Below are positions 25,523 through 34,344 of a stretch of 64,000 nucleotides of DNA, one piece after another. The stretch spans positions 62,001 to 126,000 of the forward strand of contig CACLEJ010000004.1 in NCBI GenBank assembly GCA_902605865.1, read 5' to 3'. The notes under the pieces were generated by a model, which saw nothing but the letters and a program-made list of their open reading frames with translations, made no database searches and was not told the origin of the DNA. The position numbers and the translations under genes were made by a program. Source of the DNA: an uncultured Pelagibacteraceae bacterium (GTDB lineage Bacteria; Pseudomonadota; Alphaproteobacteria; Pelagibacterales; Pelagibacteraceae). The first letter of the stretch is position 1, and every line of letters begins with the position of its first letter.

Positions 25523-26100
25523 ACATCAAGCTTTGTATCACCCCCTGGTGCAACACCATAGGGTTTAAATTCTTCGGATGCAGTTCCAACATTTTTTGCA
25601 GGAATTCCAACCATTACTGCATTTTCCGGAACATCTTTAGTAACAACAGCGTTGGCTCCAATTTTTGCATTTTTACCAACCACAACTGGTCCAAGTATTT
25701 GTGCACCAGAACCTACTACAACATTTTCTTTTAGCGTTGGGTGTCTCTTAATATTTCTTTGATTGTCTGAATTTATACTTGGAGCAATTCCGCCTAATGT
25801 TGCCATGTGATAGATGGTAACGTTATCTCCAATATCAGATGTTTCTCCAATAACTACTCCCATCCCATGATCTATAAAAAGATTTTTTCCAATTTTAGCA
25901 TTTGGATGGATTTCTATTCCTGTTAAAAATCTTGAGAACTGAGAAATTATTCTTGCAACAAGATGAAATTTTGCAATTGAAAAAAAATTTGCAATTCTAT
26001 GAAAAAATACAGCTTTAACACCAGGATAAGTTAGTATTAAACTTAACTTTGATCTTGCAGCAGGATCTCTTTTAATTATCGACTCTAAAAAATCATTCAT
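25519..26100 (-). CDS. cysE: Serine O-acetyltransferase
   Basis: A 193-residue acyltransferase made of a short helical N-terminus ([28 protein letters not shown]) and a left-handed hexapeptide-repeat domain ([34 protein letters not shown]). The active-site histidines sit in DHGMG and YHMATLGG. It is shorter than the 270-residue enterobacterial CysE and matches the EpsC/short SATase type. It makes O-acetylserine for the CysK encoded next. A tiny cysteine-rich gene lies 30 bases upstream on the same strand. Confidence 0.93.
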   Translation of the reverse strand: MNDFLESIIKRDPAARSKLSLILTYPGVKAVFFHRIANFFSIAKFHLVARIISQFSRFLTGIEIHPNAKIGKNLFIDHGMGVVIGETSDIGDNVTIYHMATLGGIAPSINSDNQRNIKRHPTLKENVVVGSGAQILGPVVVGKNAKIGANAVVTKDVPENAVMVGIPAKNVGTASEEFKPYGVAPGGDTKLDV

Positions 26101-26130
26101 GTTTGTTTAAGATTAGTTATTTAAATTTAA

Positions 26131-26241
26131 CTATTTATTGCAACAGCAGTTTTCTGATGATGGTTTGCAATCACAATTTTTACAAACGCATCTGTCACAA
26201 GAACAGTTTTTACATTTACAGTGTGAATTATTGCATGCCAT
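26131..26241 (-). CDS. Metallothionein-like 36-residue cysteine-rich protein
   Basis: A short complete ORF read directly from the reverse strand: ATG at 26241, TAG at 26131-26133, 36 residues. Twelve are cysteine (positions 3, 8, 10, 13, 15, 18, 20, 23, 25, 32, 33, 34), and the core is a regular C-x-C-x-x unit repeated four times (CKCKNCSCDRCVCKNCDC), followed by a CCC cluster. This density and spacing are those of metallothioneins, which bind Zn, Cd or Cu(I) in thiolate clusters in the cytoplasm. No strong ribosome site is visible. It lies between persulfide dioxygenase and cysE on the same strand, where cysteine and sulfide are handled. Resemblance to a named bacterial metallothionein family has not been tested. 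Confidence 0.8.
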   Translation of the reverse strand: MACNNSHCKCKNCSCDRCVCKNCDCKPSSENCCCNK

Positions 26242-26295
26242 GAATGTTATATAATTGTATATTTTTTAAAAACAATACTAATAATATCGCTGATT

Positions 26296-26988
26296 TTAGA
26301 GTTCTTTAAGCGTTAATCCCTTTAGATTTGCAGGGACTGCAATATCCATCATTTTTGGGTTAGCAAGATTAAGATTATCCATTATTTCAGCATATTCCTC
26401 TTTTGAACTGACTTGTAATCGAGGGTTATTGTTCTTCTCACTACCAATTGTAGAATTTTTTTTCCCATTATAATCATGAGCAGGATAAACAAGTGTTTCA
26501 TTAGGAAGTTTTAATAGTTTACCAAACAAAGACTCATAAGCCTGATGAGCACTCCCATTTTGAAAATCTGTTCTACCTGTTCCATTAATTAAAAGTGTAT
26601 CTCCTGTAAAAACTCTATCATTCATTAAGTAACTGTATGAACAATCTGTATGACCTGGCGTATAAATGGCTTTAAGTTCAATATTCTCGACATTTATATT
26701 CTCATCATCCTTTAATTTGATATCAATAACTTCAGATTTAGAGTTTTCACCCATTATACGAATACAATTTGTTCTTTGATTAAGCTCATTTAAGCCAGTT
26801 ACATGATCTGCATGAATATGGGTATCAATTACCTTAACAAGTTTTAATTCTAAATTTTCTAAAACTTTTATGTATTCATCTGTGTGTTCTATTACAGGAT
26901 CTATTATTAATGCCTCACGTCCTTTACCACTGGAAATAATATAAGTGTAAGTTGATGATTTAGTATCAAATAGTTGTTCAAAAATCAT
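26296..26988 (-). CDS. Persulfide dioxygenase-like metallo-beta-lactamase-fold protein (ETHE1/Pdo type)
   Basis: A 230-residue protein with HIHADH at residues 57-62, His113 in TPGHTDCS, Asp130 in FTGDTLL and a final His in YPAHDYNG. The combination with GTGRTDFQNGSAHQAYESLF is typical of ETHE1-type persulfide dioxygenases, which use a mononuclear Fe(II) to oxidise glutathione persulfide to sulfite. It lies 35 bases downstream of an SQR gene on the same strand, which is the usual partner. BlhA-like or glyoxalase II functions are less likely given that neighbour. Confidence 0.88.
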   Translation of the reverse strand: MIFEQLFDTKSSTYTYIISSGKGREALIIDPVIEHTDEYIKVLENLELKLVKVIDTHIHADHVTGLNELNQRTNCIRIMGENSKSEVIDIKLKDDENINVENIELKAIYTPGHTDCSYSYLMNDRVFTGDTLLINGTGRTDFQNGSAHQAYESLFGKLLKLPNETLVYPAHDYNGKKNSTIGSEKNNNPRLQVSSKEEYAEIMDNLNLANPKMMDIAVPANLKGLTLKEL

Positions 26989-27023
26989 AATTATAAAATA
27001 ATTAAAATTTTATAAAATTGAGA

Positions 27024-28265
27024 CTAATTTTCAATAGCTTTATGATTAGGCTTGCTCCATTCTTTTCCTTTAAACATCACATTCCATTGTAACCAAGGAA
27101 AAAGCTTTGATTTCATTTGCCAATATAAAGAACTAGGTTTTGTTGGGTCAAAAGGCAAACTTGGAGTTACTTTTCCACCATAACAAAATTCTGCTAACAT
27201 AACTTTACCGTATGCAACTGTAAGAGGGCAGGCTCCATATCCATCATAAAGTCTATATGCTTCAGATGACTTATTGATATCTTTAATAATATTATGAGCC
27301 ACTATTGGAGCTTGTTTTCTTACTGCTGCTCCTGTTTTAGCATTAGGCGCATTCATTACATCACCCAAACTGTAAATATTTTCATATTTAACATGTCTTA
27401 ATGTTCCTTCTTTATGATCTACATCAACCCATCCACCAGCATCAGCTAATGGGCTATTCTTAATAAAGTCAGGAGAAGTTTGAGGCGGTGTTACATGAAT
27501 AAAATCAAATTTTTTTGTAACTTCTTTAGAATTTCCATCTTTATCTGACTGTTTGAATACAGCCTCTTTGGCCTCTCCGTTTACTGAAATTAAATTATGT
27601 TGAAAGCTTCTTTTAATACCATACGAGTCACATATTTCATTTAAGGGGCCTTGAAAATGAGGCACACCAAAAATTACTGGTTTCGCACATAAAAATTCTA
27701 AATTACTATCTTTAAGAGCACCTTTTTTCTTTAAGTGATCAGCAGCTAAGTAAGCTATTTTTTGAGGAGCACCTGCACACTTAATTGGCATTGGGGGTTC
27801 GGTAAATAATAAATTTCCTCCCTGCAAATTCTTTAAACATTCCCAAGTATAAACAGCCATATCTGAACTATAATTAGTACAAACATTATTTTTTCCTAAA
27901 GTTTCCTTTAACCCTGCTACTCCATCAAAATTAATTTTTAAACCAGGACATACTACTAAGTAATCATATGAATATTCACCACTTGATGTCTTTACGGAGT
28001 TTGACTCTGGAGAAAAACTTTCTGCATAATCTTTTATCCAATTTACATAACTAGGCATTACAGATGACATTGGTTTTATTGTGCTATTTACATCGTAAGC
28101 ACCTGCTCCTACTAAAGTCCATGCTGCTTGATACAAAGACTTTTCCGAAGGTTCTATGATTGAAATTGATAAGTCAGACTTTAAACTTTTTAGTCTTGTT
28201 GCAACTGATATACCAGCGCATCCGCCACCGATAATCAAAATATTTGAGTGATTAGAGTTATTCAT
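27024..28265 (-). CDS. sqr: Sulfide:quinone oxidoreductase, SQOR-like (type II)
   Basis: About 413 residues with an N-terminal FAD-binding Rossmann motif (ILIIGGGCAG). The two redox cysteines of the group are visible in PMPIKCAGAPQKI and YGACPLTVAYGK, both strongly like the mitochondrial enzyme. FAD/NAD-type region IYSLGDVMNAPNAKTGAAVRKQ lies in the last third. It oxidises sulfide to persulfide at the inner membrane and passes electrons to quinone. The frame is open to a GTG at 28304, but the ATG at 28265 just before the Rossmann fold is preferred. It is followed by persulfide dioxygenase. Confidence 0.88.
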   Translation of the reverse strand: MNNSNHSNILIIGGGCAGISVATRLKSLKSDLSISIIEPSEKSLYQAAWTLVGAGAYDVNSTIKPMSSVMPSYVNWIKDYAESFSPESNSVKTSSGEYSYDYLVVCPGLKINFDGVAGLKETLGKNNVCTNYSSDMAVYTWECLKNLQGGNLLFTEPPMPIKCAGAPQKIAYLAADHLKKKGALKDSNLEFLCAKPVIFGVPHFQGPLNEICDSYGIKRSFQHNLISVNGEAKEAVFKQSDKDGNSKEVTKKFDFIHVTPPQTSPDFIKNSPLADAGGWVDVDHKEGTLRHVKYENIYSLGDVMNAPNAKTGAAVRKQAPIVAHNIIKDINKSSEAYRLYDGYGACPLTVAYGKVMLAEFCYGGKVTPSLPFDPTKPSSLYWQMKSKLFPWLQWNVMFKGKEWSKPNHKAIEN

Positions 28266-28338
28266 ATTAAAAAATTTAGCACTTATAATCTGCTTAAGAT
28301 ACACGTCTTATAAGTTGTTTTTTCAAACTTAAATATCG

Positions 28339-28366
28339 TTGATAAACCTATTCAATAATTTATAAT
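28339..28366 (+). promoter_or_regulatory. Sigma-70-type promoter for the peroxiredoxin gene
   Basis: TTGATA at 28339-28344, a 16-base spacer and a perfect TATAAT at 28361-28366 lie in the 131-base divergent gap between sqr and the peroxiredoxin gene. The ribosome site AAGGAG (28383-28388) and the ATG at 28397 follow at good distances. Confidence 0.65.
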
Positions 28367-28396
28367 AGTTCTAATTAATTAAAAGGAGAGTAAAGA

Positions 28397-29056
28397 ATGT
28401 TAAAAATAAACAGTATGTGTCCTGATTTTCAATGCAAAACTACAGAGGGAGATATCTCTTTTCATGAGTGGCTTGGAGATAGTTGGGGCGTATTATTTTC
28501 TCACCCAAAGGATTTTACACCAGTTTGTACAACAGAATTAGGTTCATTAGGACAAATGAAAGCTGAGTTTGATGCAAGAAATGTAAAAGTAATCGGACTA
28601 AGTGTAGATGGAGTTGAGGATCACAAAAAATGGTTAGAGGATATCAAAGATGTATCTGGAACGATGCCTGATTATCCTATTATCGCTGACGAAGATTTAA
28701 AGGTTGCAAAACTTTTCAATATGTTAGAAGGCGATGCAGGAACAACTTCAATGGGAAGAACAGCAGTTGATAATGAGACTGTTAGAACTATTTTTGTTGT
28801 AAGACCAGATAAAAGAATTGGTCTTTATTTAACTTACCCAATGGCTACAGGTAGAAATTTCCATGAAATTTTAAGAGCTATTGACTCAATGCAACTAACT
28901 GCAAAACATAGAGTTGCTACTCCAGCTAACTGGAAAAAAGGTGAAGATGTGGTTATTCTTCCTGCGGTAAAAGATGAAGAGGCCAAAAAAATATATCCAG
29001 ATGGATGGGAAACAGTTAAGCCTTATTTAAGAAAAGTTCCAGATCCTACTAAGTAA
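28397..29056 (+). CDS. Peroxiredoxin, 1-Cys (Prx6) type
   Basis: A 219-residue peroxidase. The peroxidatic cysteine is Cys44 in HPKDFTPVCTTELG, and Arg in the VRTIFVVRPDKRIG region completes the site. Length and the C-terminal extension (RVATPANWKKGEDVVILPAV) are those of the Prx6/AhpC-like 1-Cys group. It removes hydrogen peroxide or alkyl hydroperoxides in the cytoplasm. It is transcribed on its own from a good promoter, divergently from sqr, and ends with a hairpin. A link to sulfide chemistry is possible but not shown. Confidence 0.93.
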   Translation: MLKINSMCPDFQCKTTEGDISFHEWLGDSWGVLFSHPKDFTPVCTTELGSLGQMKAEFDARNVKVIGLSVDGVEDHKKWLEDIKDVSGTMPDYPIIADEDLKVAKLFNMLEGDAGTTSMGRTAVDNETVRTIFVVRPDKRIGLYLTYPMATGRNFHEILRAIDSMQLTAKHRVATPANWKKGEDVVILPAVKDEEAKKIYPDGWETVKPYLRKVPDPTK

Positions 29057-29078
29057 CAAGGATTTTGGATTAATTTTA

Positions 29079-29112
29079 AATCTCAGTTCTGATAATAATT
29101 AGAACTGAGATT
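29079..29112. terminator. Bidirectional terminator hairpin
   Basis: A perfect 12-bp stem (AATCTCAGTTCT / AGAACTGAGATT) with a 10-base loop lies between two convergent genes. AT-rich runs flank both sides, so it can end transcription of the peroxiredoxin gene and of the racemase gene. Confidence 0.75.
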
Positions 29113-29115
29113 AAA

Positions 29116-29814
29116 TTAAAACTTTTTATATTTTTTCATTGAAATATTTGCCAAAAGAAGATTTGGATCTATAAACACTTTAGATTGCTTTATTTTCTTA
29201 AAAGATTTGTAAGCAAATATTGCAATTGGCAACTCAGTACATCCAAGAATTATTTTTTTACATTTAATTTTCATTAAGTAATTTACAGCTGGTCTAATTG
29301 CTTTTTCTGCTTCTTTAATTTTTCCCATTTTAACAAGCTTTATAGATTTATTTACTGAATTTTTTTGTAAATCTTTACTAGGACTTACTAAATTAAAATT
29401 TTTATCGAAATATTTATTATAAACTTTAGTACTTAATGTAGCTTCAGTAGATAAAATACCAATTTTAGAATTTTTCTTACAATTTTTTGAAGTATCTAAG
29501 TAGACTTCTTTAGGCATGCTAAGTATTGGTATTTTAACTTTTTTTCTTAAATCATCGTACCAATAATGAGCTGTGTTGCATGGCATTACTATGAATTTAC
29601 AATTATTTTTTTGTAACACTTTACAACCTTCAACAAGTGAATTTAAAACGTTGTAATATTTTTTTAAATTTTCTGGTCGTTTTGGAATGTTAGACTTATT
29701 ATATAAAATAAACATTGGATATTGTTGATCAAGTTTGCCAGCGTTTATTTTCGCAAGTTTATTACAAAAATCTAACCCAGCCTGTGTCCCCATTCCCCCA
29801 AGAATACCAATCAT
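29116..29814 (-). CDS. Aspartate/glutamate racemase family protein
   Basis: A 232-residue cofactor-independent racemase. The two catalytic cysteines are Cys79 (MPCNTAHYWY) and the one in ILGCTELP near residue 193, and the N-terminus MIGILGGMGTQAGLDF is typical of aspartate racemases. It interconverts L- and D-aspartate or a related amino acid in the cytoplasm. It stands alone and is divergent from the hydrolase gene over a 60-base gap. Glutamate racemase is less likely because of the MGTQAG start. Confidence 0.88.
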   Translation of the reverse strand: MIGILGGMGTQAGLDFCNKLAKINAGKLDQQYPMFILYNKSNIPKRPENLKKYYNVLNSLVEGCKVLQKNNCKFIVMPCNTAHYWYDDLRKKVKIPILSMPKEVYLDTSKNCKKNSKIGILSTEATLSTKVYNKYFDKNFNLVSPSKDLQKNSVNKSIKLVKMGKIKEAEKAIRPAVNYLMKIKCKKIILGCTELPIAIFAYKSFKKIKQSKVFIDPNLLLANISMKKYKKF

Positions 29815-29874
29815 AAATCTATTTTGAATTTTGTTTTAAAAGTTACAATATACAACTATATTTTATAAACAATT

Positions 29875-30627
29875 ATGCAAGATATTTATATTGATGATAT
29901 TGGATCAGGATATCCACTAGTTTTAGTTCATGGATATCTAGGATCATCAGAAATGTGGAAACTCCAAAAAGATTATCTGCATAAAAAATTTAGAATTATT
30001 GCACCAGCTTTACCAGGGTTTGGTGAAAGCTTTAATGCACAATCTTTAAATAGTATTAGTTTAATGGCTAAATTCATTATCCAACAAATTGATTTAAAAA
30101 ATATAGATAAGTTTAATTTAATGGGTCACTCGATGGGTGGAATGATAGTACAAGAAATTGCAAATCTATTTGGAGATAGAATTAATAAATTGATTTGTTT
30201 TGCTACTGGACCTATTGGTGACATTCCAGGAAGATTTGAACCTATAAATACATCCATCAAAAAATTAGGTGAGGAAGGAATTAAAGAACAAGTAAAAAGA
30301 ATACCACCGAAGTGGTTTGTTGATGGAGATCAAGCTAAAAATTATTTTTTATGTGAAAATGCAGTTAAAAATACATCTGAAGAAACAGCACGTAACGCAT
30401 TAATAGCTATGAGAGATTGGAATGGATTAGAAAATTTAAAAAAAATAAAAAATAAAACTTTGATAATTTGGGGAGATAAAGACAAATCTTATAATTTTGA
30501 ACAAGTCTCAACACTTAAAAACAATATTCCTAATTGTGATTTAAAAATATTTAAGAACTGCTGTCATAATGTACATCTTGAGCAGCCTCAGGAATTTAAT
30601 CAAGTTGTAGAGGGTTTTCTAATTTAA
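29875..30627 (+). CDS. Alpha/beta hydrolase
   Basis: A 250-residue hydrolase. The nucleophile is Ser86 in the elbow LMGHSMGGM, the oxyanion region is VLVHGYLGSSEMW, and the catalytic acid and histidine are expected in IIWGDKDKSYNF and CCHNVHLEQP. No signal peptide, so it is cytoplasmic. It resembles the carboxylesterase/dienelactone-type family in general but cannot be assigned a substrate. The next gene has its own 116-base leader, so this is probably a single-gene unit. Confidence 0.85.
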   Translation: MQDIYIDDIGSGYPLVLVHGYLGSSEMWKLQKDYLHKKFRIIAPALPGFGESFNAQSLNSISLMAKFIIQQIDLKNIDKFNLMGHSMGGMIVQEIANLFGDRINKLICFATGPIGDIPGRFEPINTSIKKLGEEGIKEQVKRIPPKWFVDGDQAKNYFLCENAVKNTSEETARNALIAMRDWNGLENLKKIKNKTLIIWGDKDKSYNFEQVSTLKNNIPNCDLKIFKNCCHNVHLEQPQEFNQVVEGFLI

Positions 30628-30743
30628 TTGACCATTTTAGGCTTTTGCATAGCAGCATTTACTTTTTAGCTTATTAGAAATGTTGACTCTAAATTTAAAA
30701 CAAAGTTAGATTTTATTTTTAAAAATAACTAAATGGGGAAAAT

Positions 30744-31706
30744 ATGAACATAATCAAAAAAATTCTTTTAGCTGGAATAATCTCATTATTTGTACCAGTT
30801 TCAAGTTTTGCTGAAAAAGTAAAAATTGGTGATCCTGGTTGGACAGGAGCAACTGCAATTGCAAATTTACTTGCTGCTGTTGTTATTGATAAAATGGGTG
30901 GCGAGGCTGAGCTAGTCCCAGGAAACAATACTGCAATCTACGGAGCGATTGATAGAAGTAAAGGTGAAATCGAAGTTCACCCTGATATATGGCTACCAAA
31001 TCAAGAAGCTTATACAAAAGATTTAGTACCAAAAGGAACTTTAAAATTAAGCAAAAATCCTTATGAAGGAAATCAAGGCTATTGTGTCTCCCAACAATTT
31101 GCAAAAAAAATGAATATTACTGCAATAGAAGATTTGGGAAGACCAGAAGTTGTTAAAGCAATGGATAGTGATGGAAATGGAAAAGGTGAGTTTTGGATTG
31201 GTGCAGATGGTTGGGCTTCTGCAAATGTTAACCAGGTAAAACTTAGAGATTATAAACTTTACGATGCTGGTATAGAGCCAATAAGAGCTGCCGAGGCTGT
31301 AAAAAATGCTAGAGTACTAGACTCAATAAAAAAAGGCGAGGGATATGCATTTTACTGTTACAAACCTCATGCTATTTGGGGAATGGCAGATGTAGTTATG
31401 CTTGAAGAGCCTAAATTTGATCCTGCAAAATATAAAATGATACAACCAAAAGCTGATGCTGATTGGTATCAAAAATCATATGTAGCCTCTAAGGATGCTT
31501 TAAAACAAATTCAAATTGGATGGGGAACTTCTTTAGAGAGCAAGTCTCCAGCAATTGTAGATTTTTTTAAAAACTTCCAAATTACTGCTGATGATGTTTC
31601 CTGGATGGCATATGAAGTTTCAGTCCAAAAAAGAGACCCAGGTGAAGTTGCAAGAGATTGGATGTCTAAAAATAAATCAACAGTTGACGGTTGGTTAGGT
31701 CTATAA
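30744..31706 (+). CDS. proX: Glycine betaine/proline ABC transporter substrate-binding protein
   Basis: A 320-residue exported protein, signal peptide 1-23 (cut after SSFA). The mature start KVKIGDPGWTGATAIANLLAAVV and the blocks EVHPDIWLPNQ and IGADGWASANVNQ are those of the OpuAC/ProX family. The Trp residues in these blocks form the aromatic box that binds quaternary amines. The leader of 116 bases contains a TTGACT box (30683-30688) without a convincing partner. The ribosome site is GGGG AAA. A hairpin follows the stop, then the ATPase and permease genes. Confidence 0.92.
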   Translation: MNIIKKILLAGIISLFVPVSSFAEKVKIGDPGWTGATAIANLLAAVVIDKMGGEAELVPGNNTAIYGAIDRSKGEIEVHPDIWLPNQEAYTKDLVPKGTLKLSKNPYEGNQGYCVSQQFAKKMNITAIEDLGRPEVVKAMDSDGNGKGEFWIGADGWASANVNQVKLRDYKLYDAGIEPIRAAEAVKNARVLDSIKKGEGYAFYCYKPHAIWGMADVVMLEEPKFDPAKYKMIQPKADADWYQKSYVASKDALKQIQIGWGTSLESKSPAIVDFFKNFQITADDVSWMAYEVSVQKRDPGEVARDWMSKNKSTVDGWLGL

Positions 31707-31727
31707 ATTAGACAATTTAAATTTAAT

Positions 31728-31756
31728 TACCTGGCGACATATATAGTTGCCAGGTA
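31728..31756 (+). terminator. Hairpin between binding-protein and ATPase genes (glycine betaine ABC)
   Basis: An 11-bp stem (TACCTGGCGAC / GTTGCCAGGTA, one G-U pair in RNA) with a seven-base loop, 21 bases after the proX stop. A short T-rich stretch follows. It is the third of five hairpins placed in the same way. Confidence 0.75.
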
Positions 31757-31789
31757 TCATTTTCAATAATTTTAAGCTAAAATCTTTAT

Positions 31790-32842
31790 ATGGAAGCTGC
31801 CATACAAATCCAAAATGTTTGGAAAATATTTGGAAACACATCTAAAGATGCGCTGGACGCTATTCAAAATAAAAAAATTACAAAACAACAGGCTCTAGAG
31901 GAATACAACTCAGTAATTGGAGTTTCAGATGTTTCATTTGACGTAAAAAAAGGTGAAATATTTTGTGTAATGGGACTATCAGGTAGTGGGAAGTCTACAT
32001 TGGTTAGACATATTAATAGACTATTAGAACCAACATCAGGAAAAATATTAATAAACAATCAAGATGTCATGCAATTTGATCAAAAAAATCTTCAAGATCT
32101 CAGAAATCAAAAAATTGGTATGGTTTTTCAAAATTTTGCATTAATGCCCCATAGATCAGTTTTAGATAATATTGCTATGCCATTAGAAATTAGAGGAGTT
32201 AGTAAAAATGATAGATTAGATGCAGCAAATAACATCTTAAATATCGTAGAATTACAAGGTTGGGGAAATAAATATGCTCACGAATTATCTGGAGGTATGC
32301 AACAAAGAGTAGGGTTGGCAAGAGCATTAGCTGCTGATCCTGAATTTTTGCTGATGGATGAACCCTTTAGTGCCTTAGATCCTCTTATTAGACGTCAACT
32401 TCAGACTGAATTTATTAAACTTTCAAAACAAATGAAAAAAACAACTGTATTTATAACTCATGATCTTGATGAAGCAGTAAGAGTTGGCCATAGAATAGCT
32501 ATCATGAGAGATGGTAGTGTGGTTCAAATAGGCACTCCAGAGGAGATAGTTGTAAATCCTGCTGATGATTATGTTGCAGATTTTGTAAAAGGTATATCTA
32601 GACTAAAAGTCGTTCAGGCCAAAACTATTATGCAACCCTTAGATGATTATAAGAAAAATTTTGGAGAAAATGTTGACAATAACGAAAGAGTTAAGGAAAA
32701 CGATATATTAAGTAAACTTATTGAGACATCAGTATCAGAGAATAAACCAATTATAGTGCTTAACAATGACAACGAAGAAGTTGGAATTATTACACAGTCA
32801 GATTTGTTGAAAGCGGTTGTTGAAGGAAATGATAATGAATAA
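31790..32842 (+). CDS. proV: Glycine betaine/proline ABC transporter ATPase
   Basis: A 350-residue ATPase. The N-terminal VWKIFGNTSKDAL and following helix are typical of ProV/OpuAA. Walker A is GLSGSGKST, the signature is LSGGMQQR and Walker B is FLLMDEPFSALD. The C-terminal 80 residues include one recognisable CBS-type unit (IIVLNNDNEEVGIITQSDLLKAVVEG), which in related transporters senses ionic strength. The first half of the usual CBS pair looks divergent. The permease gene overlaps the end by eight bases. Confidence 0.93.
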   Translation: MEAAIQIQNVWKIFGNTSKDALDAIQNKKITKQQALEEYNSVIGVSDVSFDVKKGEIFCVMGLSGSGKSTLVRHINRLLEPTSGKILINNQDVMQFDQKNLQDLRNQKIGMVFQNFALMPHRSVLDNIAMPLEIRGVSKNDRLDAANNILNIVELQGWGNKYAHELSGGMQQRVGLARALAADPEFLLMDEPFSALDPLIRRQLQTEFIKLSKQMKKTTVFITHDLDEAVRVGHRIAIMRDGSVVQIGTPEEIVVNPADDYVADFVKGISRLKVVQAKTIMQPLDDYKKNFGENVDNNERVKENDILSKLIETSVSENKPIIVLNNDNEEVGIITQSDLLKAVVEGNDNE

Positions 32843-34337
32843 GGAGATAAAAAATTTATCTAGGTCAGAATTAATCAAAAATTTTGTAATTACAAATCCA
32901 GATTATTATATTAAAGAATTTAAGAAAATTGGTAGCAAACCATCTTACTCTTTTTCTTTTAATTTATTTGCTGCATTATTCGGACCAATTTGGTTTGGGT
33001 TAAGAAATGTTTGGAATTATGCCTTAACATTTTTAATTGTTGAAACATTTGCAGTTGTTCAGATCATAAGAGGATTATTTGGCAATATCACAAAAGATGC
33101 TTTAGAAAAAATTGATAAAATTCAGTCCACGATTGATTTTAGAAATAAGCAACTGCAGTCAGCAATCGAAAATAATCCAGACAAGGTCGAAGTTTATGAA
33201 AGAGCAATAAAATCTCTTGAAAAGGCAATGAAAGAATATGTGGTAGACGTTCAAATAATTGAGGCTTCAGCAATATGGATTACAATATCAGGAATTACTT
33301 TATTAGTTTTTATTAAACTTATTCAAGGTGTACTCGCCAATACAATTTTAGAGAAAAGATATTCAGAATGGCTATCCAATAAATTGATTAGCCCAGGAAT
33401 GAAAACAAAAAACTACTTGTTAAGCATTGGATTTACCATAGTCATAATGTTTTTTTCAGTTATTCATTACAGTTTCCCTGGTTTTTTTTCTATAATGAAC
33501 GACTTTCCTACCCACCCAGAGATAAGACTTACATCCATAAAGTGGGTTGAAACAATTTTTGATTATGCTGTGATAAAGGGGGATGCAGTATTTACCGCAA
33601 TAACTATTGGTATCAGATCAGTTCTAGACTTTTTAGAACTTTTATTTGTTAAAACTCCGTGGATAGTAATTATAACCACTATTGTAGTTTTAACTGCTTT
33701 ATCAGCAGGGATAAGAACTGCAATTTACTCAGCTGGATTTTTAGCTTACATGGGTTTTTTAGGTTTTTGGGTTAAGGCAATGACAACACTTGCTTTGCTT
33801 GGAACAGCTGCAATTTTAAGTATTGCTATAGGAATACCTTTAGGAATTTATTGTGCGAGACGTCAAAGATTTTATTCAATGATAAGACCAATAATGGATT
33901 TTATGCAAACTATGCCTGCATTTGTATTTATGATTCCTGTTATTGCATTTTTTGGAACAGGGAAAGTTGCAGCTGTCATCATTACAATGATTTTTGGAGG
34001 AACACCTGTTGTAAGACTTACAGTTTTAGGTTTAAGAGGAGTACCTGAGACTATAAGAGAAGCTGCAATAGCTTATGGAGCATCTAAATGGTATTTACTT
34101 AGAAAAGTTGATTTACCTTTGGCAACCCCATCAATACTCGCAGGAGTAAACCAAACTGTGATGTTAAGCTTAGCGATGGTTGTAGTAGCATCATTAATAG
34201 GAGCTAAAGGCCTAGGACAAGACGTGCTTGAGGCACTACAATATGCAAATGTAGGCCAAGGAATTTTAGCTGGTATTGCAATATTATTTGTTGCTTTAAT
34301 ATTGGACAGAGTCGTTCAAGGTAAGAAAAGAGTTTAA
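32835..34337 (+). CDS. proW: Glycine betaine/proline ABC permease with N-terminal DUF2628-like domain
   Basis: About 500 residues from the ATG at 32835, which has GAAGGA in front; the frame opens earlier at TTG 32817. The C-terminal half is a normal ProW permease with REAAIAYGASKWYLLRKVDLP as EAA loop. The first 200 residues are extra: SFNLFAALFGPIWFGLRNVW (41-60) resembles the DUF2628 membrane domain, followed by a charged coiled-coil (about 90-140) and another helix. ProW/OpuAB proteins of 280-350 residues lack this. The extension may tether or regulate the permease; that is inference. Confidence 0.9.
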   Translation: MNKEIKNLSRSELIKNFVITNPDYYIKEFKKIGSKPSYSFSFNLFAALFGPIWFGLRNVWNYALTFLIVETFAVVQIIRGLFGNITKDALEKIDKIQSTIDFRNKQLQSAIENNPDKVEVYERAIKSLEKAMKEYVVDVQIIEASAIWITISGITLLVFIKLIQGVLANTILEKRYSEWLSNKLISPGMKTKNYLLSIGFTIVIMFFSVIHYSFPGFFSIMNDFPTHPEIRLTSIKWVETIFDYAVIKGDAVFTAITIGIRSVLDFLELLFVKTPWIVIITTIVVLTALSAGIRTAIYSAGFLAYMGFLGFWVKAMTTLALLGTAAILSIAIGIPLGIYCARRQRFYSMIRPIMDFMQTMPAFVFMIPVIAFFGTGKVAAVIITMIFGGTPVVRLTVLGLRGVPETIREAAIAYGASKWYLLRKVDLPLATPSILAGVNQTVMLSLAMVVVASLIGAKGLGQDVLEALQYANVGQGILAGIAILFVALILDRVVQGKKRV

Positions 34338-34344
34338 TACTCTA

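Noticed and set aside
30627..30641. TTGACCATTTTAGGC upstream of proX, similar to the tau operator-like motif
   Set aside because: It lacks two of the conserved C bases and the final GACA. One loose hit in AT-rich DNA is expected by chance.
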